Positions 23,241 through 34,129 of a DNA stretch of 64,000 nucleotides are shown piece after piece. The stretch lies in assembly GCA_965153355.1 (NCBI GenBank), contig OZ231127.1, forward strand, positions 18,104,001 to 18,168,000, in the 5' to 3' direction. A program made the translations under genes and the position numbers. The stretch is from Flaccisagitta enflata. Taxonomy: Eukaryota > Chaetognatha > Sagittoidea > Aphragmophora. Within the stretch, counting starts at the first letter, position 1, and each line of letters starts with the position of its first letter. The notes under the pieces were generated by a model that did no database searches, had not been told where the DNA came from, and saw only the letters and a program-made list of their open reading frames with translations.

Positions 23241-23553
23241 CGCTTAATAACTCTTAAAAACAAAAGATCGCAGATGATCGAACAATTGCACCCAAAGGAG
23301 ATGTAAACTGTAGAGTCGCGTAGCACTCGACTAAAGAATGATGCACTGTAACTGTAAGGCGTAATTTTGTTACGTCCCTTGACATATGTTCTAGTAAAGG
23401 AGGATGTATATGTCGGTGAAGGGAAGACGAATATGAGAAAAATGGATAGAGATGGAAAAAATTATGTGAGTTTTTCACGTGCATCTGTATCAGTCTGTTT
23501 GTCTATCCGTTCATCTCTGATTATGTTTCTGTCTCTCTGATTGTCTGATTCTC

Positions 23554-23655
<102 letters not shown>

Positions 23656-23849
23656 ATTCACTTGTTTTCTTTCGCCTCTCGTCGCATTTGGTCTTTCCAA
23701 CTAAAGGCTTTGGGACTTTGTGACCCGTCTTTGACCTTCTTGTTGACCTGCTCTTTTTTCTTTTCTTTACAAGCAACTTCTTATATAAAGGAAGTCGAGT
23801 CTAAAAGATGTTGTCTGTGATGTGTGGAGGTGAACCACTTTTGTCTATC

Positions 23850-24525
23850 GGTTCTTTTTCTTCTTTTTCTTCTTCTCCTTCTTTTTCTTCTTCTTCTTCT
23901 TCTTCTTCTTCTTCTTCTTCTTCTTCTTCTTCTGCTTTTAGCTTCTTCTTCTTCTTCTTCTTCTTCTTCTTCTTCTTCTTCTTCTTCTCAATCTTCATTC
24001 TGCACCTTCTTCTTCTTCTTCACCTTCTCCTTCTTCTTCTTCTTCTTCTTCTTCTTCATCTTCTTCTTCTTCTTCTTCTTCTTCTTCTTCTTCTTCTTCT
24101 TCTTCTTCTTCTTGTTCTTCTTCTTTTTCTTCTTTTTTTGTTCTTGTTCTTGTTCTTCTTGTTCTTGTTCTTGTTCTTGTTCTTGCTCTTGTTCTTCTTG
24201 TTCTTCTTGCTTTTCTTCTGCCTGTCCTTTTCTTCTCCTGTTTCTTCTTCTTCTTCTTCCTCTTCCTCTTCTTCTTCTTCTTCTTCTTCTTCTTCTTCTT
24301 CTTCTTTTCTTCTTCTCTTCTTCTTCTTCTTCTTCTTCTGCTTCTTCTTCTTCTTCTTTTTCAGCTTATTCTCCTTCTTCTTTTACTTCTTCGTCTTCTC
24401 CTTCTTAATCTCCTTCTTCTTCTTCTTCTTCTTCTTCTTCTTCTTCTTCTTCTTCTTCTTCTTCTTCTTCTTCTTCTTCTTCTTCTTCTTCTTCTTCTTT
24501 TTCTTCATCTTCTTCTTCTTCCTAT
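23850..24525. repeat. (TTC)n block with TTCTTG sub-block
   Basis: About 675 bp of TTC repeats; the segment 24110-24215 has a TTCTTG hexanucleotide pattern. Poly-Ser, Leu and Phe frames are artefacts. (TTC/GAA)n of this length can form triplex DNA. Confidence 0.95.
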
Positions 24526-24529
24526 CGAC

Positions 24530-25400
24530 TTTCGAGGGTAAAGATGATCTCAATCAATGTCTCTGAATTGAAATCCTTTTCTCTGGCCCTCGACTTCCGG
24601 TCAGATGCCACAAAAGTCAGAGAAAAAAACTTCCTTCTGGGTCTCTCGTTGTTTGTATCTGGCTATGTCTGTGTCTGTATTCGTCTGTTTGTATCTCTGT
24701 GGGTCTGTCCTGCTAATTTTTTGCTGTCTGCCTCTGTTTCTCAACGGTGGATTGAGATCGAGATTGAGGAAATTAAAGACTTAGCTATTGTTTTTTTTCA
24801 TCGAGACTTCATTGAGAATTCCATGTAGTATCTGATATTTACATATGAAAGGGCGAAAACAAAAATGATCCCGATATTGTGGGCTAACTGCTAACTTTTC
24901 CAGAATAACTATAACAGAAACGTCAGTATTTCGAAAGCTCGACCTAATTTGCATATTGCAATCAGACTCTAAAGAAACAATATTTCACGACCCGATTTTT
25001 CTTGCCTCGTTTTCGCAAATTTACCTTACGCCTGATATGATGACCTATCCCCTGAATTTGCTGTGTTTTCGAACGGCGTCACTTTCTTATCATCAGTGGA
25101 ATGTATTCCTCTCTATACATATCCCGACTGGCTCTTCGACAGACTGCCATATAGTATGAAACCACCTTTTCATAGATGAGATCGGTCGTGGAAAAAAGTT
25201 ACAACACAGGTGCTTGCTACGTTGAGCAGCCGTAACTACAGGGGGCTCCCCGCGACGACGGTAGTTGACTCGTTTCCCGAGGAATTGCTGTCCTGATCGA
25301 CTGGCATCGGAACTACGAGTGGTCTCGCGGGGGCAAGACGCACGTTGCTATTTTGGCTTTTTATCAAATCAGGAAATAGAAAATGATACCGCTAGTCCAC
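24530..25400. other. No gene seen
   Basis: Mixed-composition sequence. Open frames at 24544-24828 and 24956-25159 have no splice or motif support. Confidence 0.45.
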
Positions 25401-25404
25401 TATT

Positions 25405-25490
25405 CTTAGTCGCGTGCACGCGACTCTACACCCCGCTTTGTTGGTTGGTCTGTCGGTCCGTCACACTTTTACTTTTTTATCAATTTTATT
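25405..25490 (-). repeat. 3' end of a dispersed element
   Basis: CTTAGTCGCGTGCACGCGAC then TCTACACCCCGCTTTG and GTCGGTCCGTC: the inverse of a terminal hairpin (GTCGCG-TGCA-CGCGAC, perfect) plus the tetranucleotide block. The 5' half is missing. Confidence 0.7.
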
Positions 25491-25499
25491 TCTTTAAGT

Positions 25500-25575
25500 C
25501 ATTTTAAGTCATTTGGGGTATGCTAATTCTAAGTCATTCTTAGTCATTCTAAGTCAATCTGTAAGTCTCGCACGT
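25500..25575. repeat. AGTCATTCTA short repeat
   Basis: Five to six copies of a 10-13 bp TAAGTCATT word, ending near GTCTCGCACGTGACT, another element-end-like word. Confidence 0.6.
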
Positions 25576-25989
25576 GACTTATAGGTGTTGGCATTGTTTC
25601 AACTAATATTTAGTAAAAATATGACTAATTAAAAAGTTTACGCCATAAAAGACTATCATGGATAGGTAATCGGAAGCGAAACCTCTTCGATTGATTGCTT
25701 GCGAAATCTCGACACAGTTTTCCCCTTTCTAGTACCGCCCCACCCTTCCCCCGAGTTTGTCTCTTCCTCCCGACCACCATTTGTTAATCGCTCTTTCTCT
25801 TTTGATTTGAGTCTGTTGTCCTTCTTTTTTCCATCGTTCATTTTAACCGTATACGCCATAGCCGCGATTTTTTTTTTGTCGCTGCAATTTTATTTCTCCC
25901 ATTCATCTCCTTTGGACTTTTACGGCCATTTTGGAGCCCAGGTTGGGACACCGACCGACGAAGATGGCGGAAGAAACGAGGCGCGGAGA

Positions 25990-25991
25990 AT

Positions 25992-26040
<49 letters not shown>

Positions 26041-26076
26041 TGACAGAGAGAGAGAGAGAGGGGGTGTATGAGCAGA

Positions 26077-26107
<31 letters not shown>

Positions 26108-26145
26108 GAGGGAGAGAGGAGCGAGAAAGGAGAAAGAGAGGGAGA
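25990..26145. repeat. (GA)n microsatellite
   Basis: AG run of about 45 bp and then several shorter GA/GGA runs. Confidence 0.95.
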
Positions 26146-26177
26146 AGGATAAGTAAAAAGGTCATGAGGGCAATATA

Positions 26178-26275
26178 TGGTCAGCGATACCCTTTGCCCT
26201 GCTTTGAGTGATTGTGAGTTGGAGTGAGGGGAAGCAGGGCAGCGGCCCCGAAGGGGACGAAGTCCTGTAGAACAC
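26178..26275 (+). repeat. GC-hairpin dispersed element
   Basis: TGGTCAGCGATACCC, GCAGGGCAGCGGCCCC, GAAGGGGACG and CCTGTAGAACACAGGGGGAC. Plus-strand counterpart of 8086-8195. Confidence 0.75.
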
Positions 26276-26329
26276 AGGGGGACTTTCGTTCGTCCTGCGT
26301 TACCTGGATGAGATGCTACATAGAGGGTT

Positions 26330-26755
26330 GACTGAAGGCCTTAGAGCTTAGGTGAGGTCTAGAAGGCGCATGTAAGGCCTGAAATGCCAATTGGAGAAGC
26401 TAGAGAGGACTAACTTGAGGCCTAATTTGAGGCATGAGAGGACAGGTTTGAGGCATGGGAATTTTGATTTGAGGCCTGCGAGCCCTAGTTTGAGGTATGA
26501 AAGGCTAGGTTTGAGTGCACCTATGCGAGTGTATGTGAGCGTGAGGTGGTTAGAGGGGCAGCAGCCCCAAAGGTACCCATAACTTCTGCTGTTTTTATCT
26601 GAGCCTCAAGGCTGGAATTAGAGCCTGGAGGCTGGATTTGAGGCCTGGAGGCTGGGATTTGAGCCTGGAGGCAAGTATTTGAGGCTGAAGGCTGGGATTT
26701 GAGCCTGAGAGCTGGATTTGAGGCCTGAGAGGCTGGATTTAAAGCCTGTGGACGC
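26330..26755. repeat. GAGGCCTG minisatellite
   Basis: Degenerate 17-21 bp unit with core TTTGAGGCCTGGAGGCTGG. It is split near 26555 by GGGCAGCAGCCCCAAAGG, a further GC-hairpin word. The same minisatellite accompanies the GC-hairpin elements at 38 kb, 50.8 kb and 54.8 kb. Confidence 0.8.
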
Positions 26756-26984
26756 GACCAGATTACGAGTGTCACTTTGAACCACCGATGAAAACTCCTC
26801 CAAATCACGTCGAATGAAGTCCATAGCCTCAGAAGGCTGAGATTTGAGAGAGAGAGACAGAGAGACAGAGAGAGATAGAGAGAGAGTGAGATAAAGAGAA
26901 AGATTACAGTTTATAAACGCCTTTGATGGCGCCGTCGATCATTTTGCAAGACTATGGGACATTGTCTCTAATGTTGTTATGGTC

Positions 26985-27075
26985 GTGGGCGCAAGCGCAC
27001 GCACCTCTGCTTCCGGTCCGTTTGTCCGTCCGTCTGTCAGATTCCCCACCCGCACGCGACTGTAACATTGACTCA
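26985..27075 (-). repeat. Degraded dispersed element
   Basis: GTCCGTTTGTCCGTCCGTCT followed by CCCACCCGCACGCGACTG is the inverse of the family core. Confidence 0.55.
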
Positions 27076-27814
27076 GCCTTGTTTTCGATCAACATCAAAG
27101 AGGGCTGCAAAAAGTCAAAGAAAGCAAGAGTTGCATCTTTGAATGTTGGATCATTCATTCATTGGACAAAAATTGTAAACAATTGAATCGAATGATGTCA
27201 TTGAGACAAATTAAACGAATAATGATTACATTAAAGACAGCTCTGTTCATGCAGAAAGACAAATAGTGTACAATGTGGAGGTTCCTTGTTCATGTAAATT
27301 GTCATCAAAATGGTTAACCAATCCAATTCACCGAAGCTCAATATCATATTGTTACTGATTATTGCACACAAAAAGAAAAAAAAATAGAAGAGTGACAACA
27401 TTTGGTCGGAAAGTCACAAAAACGAGGCGCGTAAACGGCCAGAAAAAAAAAAATGCGGGCTGAATAACAAAAGTCGGAATTGATAAATTAATCAATGACT
27501 CGATGGACTCACCACTGGCACTGCTCTGCACTCAGGAACTATTTTCTTTTCTGGATCCGATCCACCGTAACTCAGTCGTCATTATACATTCTTCCATTCG
27601 CTGTTGACGGTTTACTGCCAACGTAACTCGCGGAGAAAATGAGTAAATAAAACAACGACAACGATAATGATAACGACGACGACAACGACACCATTGAATT
27701 TGCAATTTTGGTTCTGATCATTGACAACGACTCATTCAAGGTATACCAATAAAAATATAAAAAAAAACCATTCATTCACCAAACCTTGTTGAACCTAAGT
27801 ACCAAGAAATATCG
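27076..27814. other. Possible 5' region of the GPCR gene
   Basis: AT-rich DNA with no supported exon. It would hold the promoter or 5' UTR of the gene starting at 28050, but I cannot point to a specific TATA or initiator. Confidence 0.35.
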
Positions 27815-27970
27815 ATTAGTTTTGTTTATGCAAGAACAGGTGAGGACAGGTGGGCAGGGGCGGAAATGCTTCACATTTTCCAACTTGATCACCACGGCCC
27901 AACTGACCGACGGACGGACCGACAGACCAACGGACAAAGCATCTTATAGAGTCGCTAGTGCGCGACTAAA
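27815..27970 (+). mobile_element. Helentron-like short element
   Basis: ACAGGTGGGCAGGGGCGGAA, a GACCGACGGACGGACCGACA block, AAAGCATCTTATAGA, and the perfect 5-bp hairpin GTCGC-TAGTGC-GCGAC followed by TAAAAA. It lies about 80 bp upstream of the GPCR start codon. Confidence 0.75.
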
Positions 27971-28049
27971 AATGATTAATAGATAAATGAAAAAAAGAAT
28001 TAAAAAACAAAAACATAAAAGAAAGTGCCTCGATCCGTTTAGCATAGAA

Positions 28050-28278
28050 ATGACTACTTCTCCGTGTGGCGACGCTTTGAGACTGGAATGCGTGAACGCC
28101 TCATCACCATTTGGCCTTGACGATGGCGTTGGCGATGGCGTTGGTGTTGGAGTTGGCGTCGACGGTGGGGTCGGTCGCGTGGCGGCGGTAATCGGACAAC
28201 GACCTTGTGGAATGCACGGAGCCGGAGGCGTTGACAAGTTCCTGCGTGGAGACTTTCTCACAGTCATTGGCGTTTTAG
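28050..28278 (+). CDS. GPCR exon 1: N-terminus and start of TM1
   Basis: ATG at 28050 in context GAAATGA. It encodes about 76 residues: an extracellular tail with a CVNAS N-glycosylation site, a Gly/Val/Asp-rich stretch, and the start of TM1 ending FLTVIGVLG. The donor is TTAG|GTTATA (a weak consensus), phase 1, which exactly suits exon 2. An upstream in-frame ATG at 27987 would add a lysine-rich peptide and is less likely. Confidence 0.7.
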
Positions 28279-31200
28279 GTTATATTTAAATCCATTCATG
28301 CGTGCGTTCGTTCATTCATTCATTCATTCATTCATTCATTCATTCATTCATTCATTCATTCATTCATTCATTTAATCATTTACTCGTTCTTATACTCATT
28401 CATTCATTCGTTTATTTATTCATTCATTCATTACTTCATTCATTTATTCATTCATTTAATCATTCACTCGTTCATATACTCATTCATTCATTCATTCATT
28501 AATTGATTCGTTCACTCGTTCATTCATTCATTCATTCATTCATTCATACATTCATTAGAAGTAGAATGACAGGTTGACCCTATTTTGTCATTCATTCGTT
28601 CATTCATTCAGTCATTCATTCATCCAATCAGTAATTACCGCTTTTTTACTTCAAACAACCTAACGTTCTATTGCAAAATTGCAAACGTTAACGAATAACA
28701 ATTGTTTCCCTCCAAATCCAATTAGGATTGATATTGAACGTCGTCAATATTTACGTCTTCAACGCGAGCAGTAAAATGAAACAACAACATTTCACGCGTT
28801 TCATCATAACTTTGTTATCTCTCTCCGATCAATTGGAAATTATCAACTACCTGACTTCCTATTCATTTACCTACCTCTTCCCCGATTCCGACTACGTCAA
28901 TCATTTCATACCACAAAACAGCGCGTGGTAAGCTGCGTATTGTTTTTAATAGTCTCATCTAACACCACTCTGCAGGTCACTTTGTCCGTCAGTCGGTCCG
29001 TCGGTCCATCACAAACTTTTTAGTCAGGAACTTGCTGTGTCCGTCGTTCGGTCCGATACAGATACTGATACGTAACTACATAACTACTCTTTGGTAACTA
29101 CATTATCTTTTGATAATTCTTTATCCTTTTTATCCTTTTGCTCAAATTTGGATATGATTAGTTACTATAATTGCGAATTTGGGGTTGACTCAGAGTAACT
29201 TAGTGGATTATTCTCCATTTGTGGGAAAGATCTTCATTTACGGATGTTATGAGCATTTTACAATGGGAAGATCAGATAGGTGTGAGGAATGCATGGGTCA
29301 CAATTCAGCACACAAATCTGGTACTCTTTCTTGTCACTTGCACATTTTATAAATAGCTGACAATTGTAGGTTTTTCTTGCTGTTTATTTGTATCTGTTGA
29401 GCTGCTCTTTGGTAAGGGTTAAGATGGAATTTTGATAATTCTAAGGGTAGTTGTGAGGGGTGCGCATGAAACACCAGTCAGAGCTCCCAAGGCTTTTGTC
29501 CTTATTCTAGTTTTTGGGCTGTAATGCAATGTTGTCCAAGTCATATATGTTGAATATGTTGTTTAGGACGTCTGTATTTCGCGGGACGACGATGGGTTTG
29601 AATCGATGGATTTTGGTGATTATGTCTGCGGACAAATTCTATCTTGTGTTCAAGGCAAAAAGAGCTTGCCAACCTAATACTCAATCAAAAGGAAAACTAA
29701 AGAAAGTACGTGAATGAAAATTCAACGATGAAAAGGACTTCATTCAACATTCCCTTTTATGTCGCTCTGTTCTGATAAGAAATTGCCCGTCTAGAACGTA
29801 ATGAGCGTTTTTTGGTTTCAATAAAGGGTGCGCTACTGGTTGTTGGATTTTCTATTGCGAGCTTGATATTCAACTTACCGAGATACTGGGAGTACGAAGA
29901 ACAGCCATGCCGATCCAGAGGTGTAATTACATGGTTTGGTATTGTATGGAATATATCTGCATGTTGGTTAGTACGTTAAAAACTGTATTTGCATAATGCA
30001 GTAGAATAAGTATCGGTTTTTGGACGAAAAAAAGGTTAAAAAAGAGGTCATTGCAGTTTCAGCTGTAGATGGTAACGTTGAATCCTAATGGAGCGAAAAG
30101 ATTTTCAAACCCGTTTTGGTGTACATGAGTATCAAACGCAGCTTTTCAAGCCTTCTTATTCTAAGCCGAAAAGATAGATCTATAATTCAAATGGATTTTA
30201 TTTCTCGTGGTCATATGAAATAGTCAGCTGTCATCTTGCGCGATAAAGCCTGAACGACGGTTTAGCACGTAGTCACGTGCACCGCCCGGTAAGGTGGCAA
30301 ATCACCAATTGGCGAGATGCCTAGCATACGGGAATGTTCCATTTAACAGAGTGGCAACAACAAGAAGTTTCCAGCAACGATCATACTAAACTATGACGAC
30401 GTCAAGACCAACAACAACATCAAAATATTTTCTTTAGTAAATTAAAACAAGGCCGGCTATCCAAGTCGCGTGCGGGTGGGCAAGGGCAGTGATAAAAATG
30501 ACTGAACAAGTATTTAGGCAGGAGCAGTATGGAATGTCGAAAACGCCAAGTATTACGCAAAGTGTTACAGACTGACCGATCGACTGACGGGCAGAGTAGG
30601 TTATAAAGTCGCGAGCACATGACTGCAAACCTTACGAAAAGTAATCATAAATGGTTACTCATTCAGGCATGCAAGAAGGACAAAAGGGCCTGAGTATTTT
30701 TGGCTGCAGTCGGGCTTACATTTGGGCTTACGACGCGTCGTTGAATCTGGTCGTCAACACGCTGCTTCCTTGCCTCCTGATCTTCTTCTTCAACTTCTTC
30801 ATCATTTTCCATTTGTTCGCGCGAATAAAATGCTGTTGGATAAAATGCTGTTGGAATTCGGACGCGTCCAATAACGATCTCATCGGACGTGTCCAATAAC
30901 GATCTCAGGGCTAAAGGAGGTGAGTTACATTTCACATTTGACGTACCAACGAACTAACGAACTGATTGCGGGTTTTGCATGTGGGGAGAGCGTGACGGGT
31001 CAATGAAGCTTTGGACGGACGGACGGACGAAGGGACAAAGGCTCAAGCCCCTTATAGAATAACGTGTCAGCAAAAAAAAAAAAACAAAAAAACCTGTCAT
31101 TAATGGTTTTAGTTGTCCAGTAGTAATTTGCAATACCAAACACCATCTTAAAAATGTCAATAAAAAAGGCCAGAACATGGAAAGGCGAATTTTGGCGACC

Positions 31201-31304
31201 ATCAAAGTTTCCTGCGTTGTTTCTGTCGTTTATCTTATTCTTCAACTGCCATTTATGGTCCTCACTGTAAGTGGTAAGGGTGTGTGTGTGCGTGTGTGTG
31301 CACA

Positions 31305-31402
<98 letters not shown>

Positions 31403-31405
31403 ATG

Positions 31406-31495
<90 letters not shown>

Positions 31496-31556
31496 ACACA
31501 GTAATGTTCAGTAAGTATTTGTAAGAGTGTGTTCATGTTTGGGCATGTGTGTGCTT

Positions 31557-31603
<47 letters not shown>

Positions 31604-32432
31604 CAGATAGACAAAGACAGAGACCGAAAATGAGAAAATCGCCACGTTTTCCGAGAAACTTCTATCCTCATTTTATCAGTTTCAACATGCATCGGAACGT
31701 GTGGATCTCTGCAAAAGGCGACTTTGCGAGCGAGATTTGTGTAATGCTCAAAAATGTCCGCTTCCTTTTCTCTTGGTAAGCGGGGAAACTTTAGACGTTA
31801 GACCAAATTGAAACAGCAATACACACATACAGTACAGTAAACGAAAATTTTACTAAATTAAATTGCGAAAGAGAAAAACCGGTATTGCGAAATAATATGG
31901 ACCTTGACATTTATACCAACTCATGTCTTGTGAGCAAACAAAACAGTCTCTTCGATCACCGACTTCCATAGAACGTTTCCTCACTGTACATCTCATTTGT
32001 TTCCTAGGCCAAGGTTGAAGGACAAGACGAGGAAACGTTGGAAAACCTAATCAAAGCAGCCAACAACAATTGCAAATACATCGAATGCTTTTGCAACAAG
32101 TTTTTCCCTTCCAAAGGACACTCTGACTCGGAGAATCTGAAATTTGTATCGAATTTGGGACTGATTCTCAACTGCTCAATCAATTTCTTCATTTATTTGC
32201 TCATGTCGGAATCCTTTCGAGAGGTGAGTTACAAAATTGTGGGAACTGGGAAGTCATCCATGGTCTTCTTTGTAGTCCCCTGAATTGTAAATGCGATGCA
32301 ATGCAATGCAATGCAATGCAACGTCTTCTCATTCATCAATTCATCAAATTATCATTTCAGACAATCAAGAGTCTCGTTTGCGGCCGGTGCTCTACAACGG
32401 ATGATCGAGGTCGTGTGGTTGAGAGTGTTTAG
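28050..32432 (+). CDS. Class A (rhodopsin-like) GPCR, peptide/FMRFamide-receptor-like
   Basis: A plasma-membrane seven-helix receptor, expected to bind an extracellular ligand (probably a neuropeptide) and signal through a G protein. Eight exons are proposed: 28050-28278, 28726-28927, 29511-29705, 29827-29920, 30667-30919, 31169-31266, 32008-32223, 32361-32432. Signature positions: TM1 LGLILN across the exon 1/2 join; TM2 LSLSD; TM3 followed by SADKFYLV where most class A receptors have DRY; TM4 IFNLPRYWEYE, typical of FMRFamide-receptor-like proteins; TM5 LLPCLLIFFFNF; TM6 LILQLPF; TM7 NCSINFFIY in the NPxxY position; helix 8 FRETIKSLVCGRC with Cys that could be palmitoylated. Six of seven junctions are in phase if the exon 5 duplication is discounted. 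That 25-bp duplication introduces a stop, so this copy may be a pseudogene, an allele, or spliced at another donor. Family assignment is confident; the ligand is unknown. Confidence 0.85.
28300..28560. repeat. (ATTC)n microsatellite in GPCR intron 1
   Basis: TTCA tetranucleotide repeat with ATTTAATC and GTTC interruptions, covering most of intron 1. Confidence 0.95.
28726..28927 (+). CDS. GPCR exon 2: TM1 end, loop 1, TM2
   Basis: Acceptor ATTAG|GA. It reads LILNVVNIYVF, then SSKMKQQHF (first intracellular loop), then FIITLLSLSDQ with the conserved TM2 Asp. The donor GTAAGC at 28928 is good but leaves phase 2, which does not match the phase 0 start of exon 3. Confidence 0.75.
28965..29050 (-). 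repeat. Tetranucleotide remnant in GPCR intron 2
   Basis: TTTGTCCGTCAGTCGGTCCG, followed by a second GTCCGTCGTTCGGTCCG. Inverse of the family's ACGG/ACTG block. Confidence 0.5.
29511..29705 (+). CDS. GPCR exon 3: TM3
   Basis: Acceptor TTATTCTAG|TTT; donor AAGAAA|GTACGT (strong), phase 0. It has the expected TM3 Cys (GCNAML) and ends with VIMSADKFYLVFKAKR, the DRY region with Ala-Asp-Lys. An intracellular loop 2 rich in Lys follows. It must start directly after the TAG because that triplet is a stop in this frame. Confidence 0.75.
29827..29920 (+). CDS. GPCR exon 4: TM4
   Basis: Acceptor TTTCAATAAAG|GGT; donor CCAGAG|GTGTAA, phase 1. It encodes GALLVVGFSIASLIFNLPRY and then WEYEEQPCRSR. The NLPRYWEYE end of TM4 is the strongest family hallmark in the gene. 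Confidence 0.8.
30447..30625 (+). mobile_element. Helentron-like short element in GPCR intron 4
   Basis: ACAAGGCCGGCTATCCAAGT, CGCGTGCGGGTGGGCAAGGG, TTTAGGCAGGAGCAG, a GACTGACCGATCGACTGACG block, and AGTCGCGAGCACATGACT as terminal hairpin. Inserted in the sense orientation. Confidence 0.75.
30667..30919 (+). CDS. GPCR exon 5: TM5 and loop 3, frame broken
   Basis: Acceptor CATTCAG|GC, in phase with exon 4. It encodes YIWAYDASLNLVV and LLPCLLIFFFNFFIIFHL (TM5). Two tandem duplications follow: a 15-bp in-frame one (30825-30839 and 30840-30854) that doubles IKCCW, and a 25-bp one (30859-30883 and 30884-30908, two mismatches) that shifts frame and brings a TAA at 30897-30899. The strong donor GTGAGT at 30920 would be in phase 1, matching exon 6, only without the second copy. 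A weaker donor inside copy 2 (GTGTCC at 30890) would also keep frame. Confidence 0.75.
30990..31075 (+). repeat. 3' half of a dispersed element in GPCR intron 5
   Basis: GGACGGACGGACGGACGAAG, then GGACAAAGGCTCAAG and CCCCTTATAGAATAACG. Confidence 0.55.
31169..31266 (+). CDS. GPCR exon 6: TM6
   Basis: Acceptor AAAAAAG|GC (purine-rich, weak); donor CTCACT|GTAAGT (strong), phase 0. It encodes QNMERRILATIKVSC, then VVSVVYLILQLPFMVLT. LQLP occupies the CWxP position, as in FMRFamide-type receptors. Confidence 0.8.
31283..31498. repeat. (GT)n microsatellite in GPCR intron 6
   Basis: About 215 bp of GT, interrupted once at about 31400 by TTTTATGGC. An AG run follows at 31560-31602. Confidence 0.95.
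32008..32223 (+). CDS. GPCR exon 7: loop 3 outer, TM7
   Basis: Acceptor TTTCCTAG|GCC; donor CGAGAG|GTGAGT, phase 0 at both ends, 72 codons. It has a long Cys-containing third extracellular loop (CKYIECFCNKFF), then TM7 with NLGLILNCSINFFIYLLM and helix 8 start SESFRE. Confidence 0.85.
32361..32432 (+). CDS. GPCR exon 8: C-terminus
   Basis: Acceptor ATCATTTCAG|ACA. It encodes TIKSLVCGRCSTTDDRGRVV, a few more residues and TAG at 32430. CGRC is a plausible palmitoylation site, and the short Thr/Asp tail offers phosphorylation sites. Confidence 0.8.
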   Translation, partial: TIKSLVCGRCSTTDDRGRVVESV

Positions 32433-33878
32433 AAAGGCCTAGTGATGGACTGACAGACTGACAGATAGACAGACAGACAGAGAAAGACGCACAATGGCGC
32501 TGCTGACGACAACAACAAGGACTACACAGTGACGACAACGACAACGTCAACAATTAGGCTTGGGCTAGATATCAGTGAAATGACAACTCAATTCTTAAAC
32601 AATTTCTATGGAAATCAGGGCCAATAATGCGCGCAAATTCGAAAGGCAGCGATCGATTCGGTCGCCATCCAGGACTCTCATTTCGTCTCACTTCACGCCA
32701 AAACAGCACAAAGGTCAGAACAAGCCTCTTTAATTCTTGATTCTTACCTTCTGCCGAGTAGCAAAAAATCCCCCCCCCCCAGGTTGCCGAAATGTCAAAT
32801 ATTCGTACCTAAGACTAATATGGCAGAGATCTAAAACTGATTCCTAGTCTTAAAGAGGGTGTTTCCTTAGGTGGATAGATAGGTCATTAGCTCGGGTCGT
32901 AGGTCAGTGGGTAACGCTATTTTTGGATGACGTGAAATTAGTCTAGATAGTGATCTCTGAGCCCGTGCCCACCCGTAAGAGGCTTCTTGTTGGTCGTTTG
33001 TCCGGCTTTGTTTTGATAAGATTAACTGCAATTCTAATTGTGCTGATTTGCATATTGTTGTGGTGCAACTTATTTCATTGTTTCATCAAGATACAATATC
33101 AATTTAGTTATTACAACCTGTAATTAAATCATATTGCATTTCTTAGCAGCTCTACAAAGAATTTCATGATTTTTGATCGATTTAATCTCATTAGTTTTGT
33201 TGAATGTCAATGAAGATGCCCACTGGACTCCCCCTCTAGTTCTTAGTATATTCTCAATCCTTATCAACCAAGATACATCGTCCTTCGTCTGCAATCATTT
33301 TCGTAGAAACCTTCTGGATTACCTTCCGGGGGCATTTTTAAATGGCGGGGGATTAATCCCGCCTGCTAACACCTATTTATTAGTAATTGACTGGCGCCCC
33401 GCTTGATTTAAAGAGAATTGGGTGAGAATTAAGTGTAGAGTGGAAAAGGCGTAGAAAGACTAATTTAGATAGCGAAAAATAAGCCCTGTTCCTCTTCAGT
33501 CACAACCTCGAATTCTTGCCTGAATGTCCGCGATGGTCACGCGAGTGCGTACATCAAATTTCAAGTCAATATCTTCAATAGTTTAGAAGTTATGATATCT
33601 TTTCTATGTTTAAATCAAGCTTCGAGAGGAAACAACTTTAAAACGGCTTTCAATCCTAACTCAACTACCAACTGACTTTTGATTTACTCTGCTAAGTGGA
33701 AGAACTGCTTAATGAGCGCTAAGAAATCGCGCGCGAAGAAGCTGCTTAATGAACGCAAGCCGTGAACCTTAGCCGTGCGCGTAAATAAATGAATCCTTCG
33801 CCAAATAGAGAAGGGAGAGAAGAGAGAGAGAAGAGAGAGAGGAGATGTTTCATCGGCGAAGCACAACGCAAGGCGAAG
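32433..33878. other. No gene; partial element at 32935-33015
   Basis: Downstream of the GPCR. CCGTGCCCACCCGTAAGAGG and TTGTCCGGCTTTGTT are the inverse of a degraded dispersed-element 5' end. A 17-bp word GCGAAGCACAACGCAAG is doubled at 33857-33887. No supported exon. Confidence 0.5.
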
Positions 33879-34129
33879 CACAACGCAATCCTCCCTATTA
33901 CTTCTATACTGGTAACGGGTCAGGGATCTTTTTGATAATTATCAATTGATCCCAATCTGTTCAATTATCCTTTTGGATCTCTCGGGATCTTTTTGGATCT
34001 GGATCCAGAGCTCCCTCTAGTGCATCAAATTAAGTTCAATTTTCTTTAGAAAAATCTGATTCAGTGCATGACACTCAGAGATACTATGTAAGAGATAGAA
34101 AGAGAGAGAGAGAAAGAGAGTGAAAAAAA

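Noticed and set aside
23808-24566. 252-residue Ser/Phe/Leu frame
   Set aside because: Translation of the (TTC)n block.
27987-28049. Earlier start of the GPCR with a lysine-rich N-terminus
   Set aside because: The in-frame ATG at 27987 would place a very basic stretch before the extracellular tail and directly overlaps the end of a dispersed element; ATG at 28050 has a better context.
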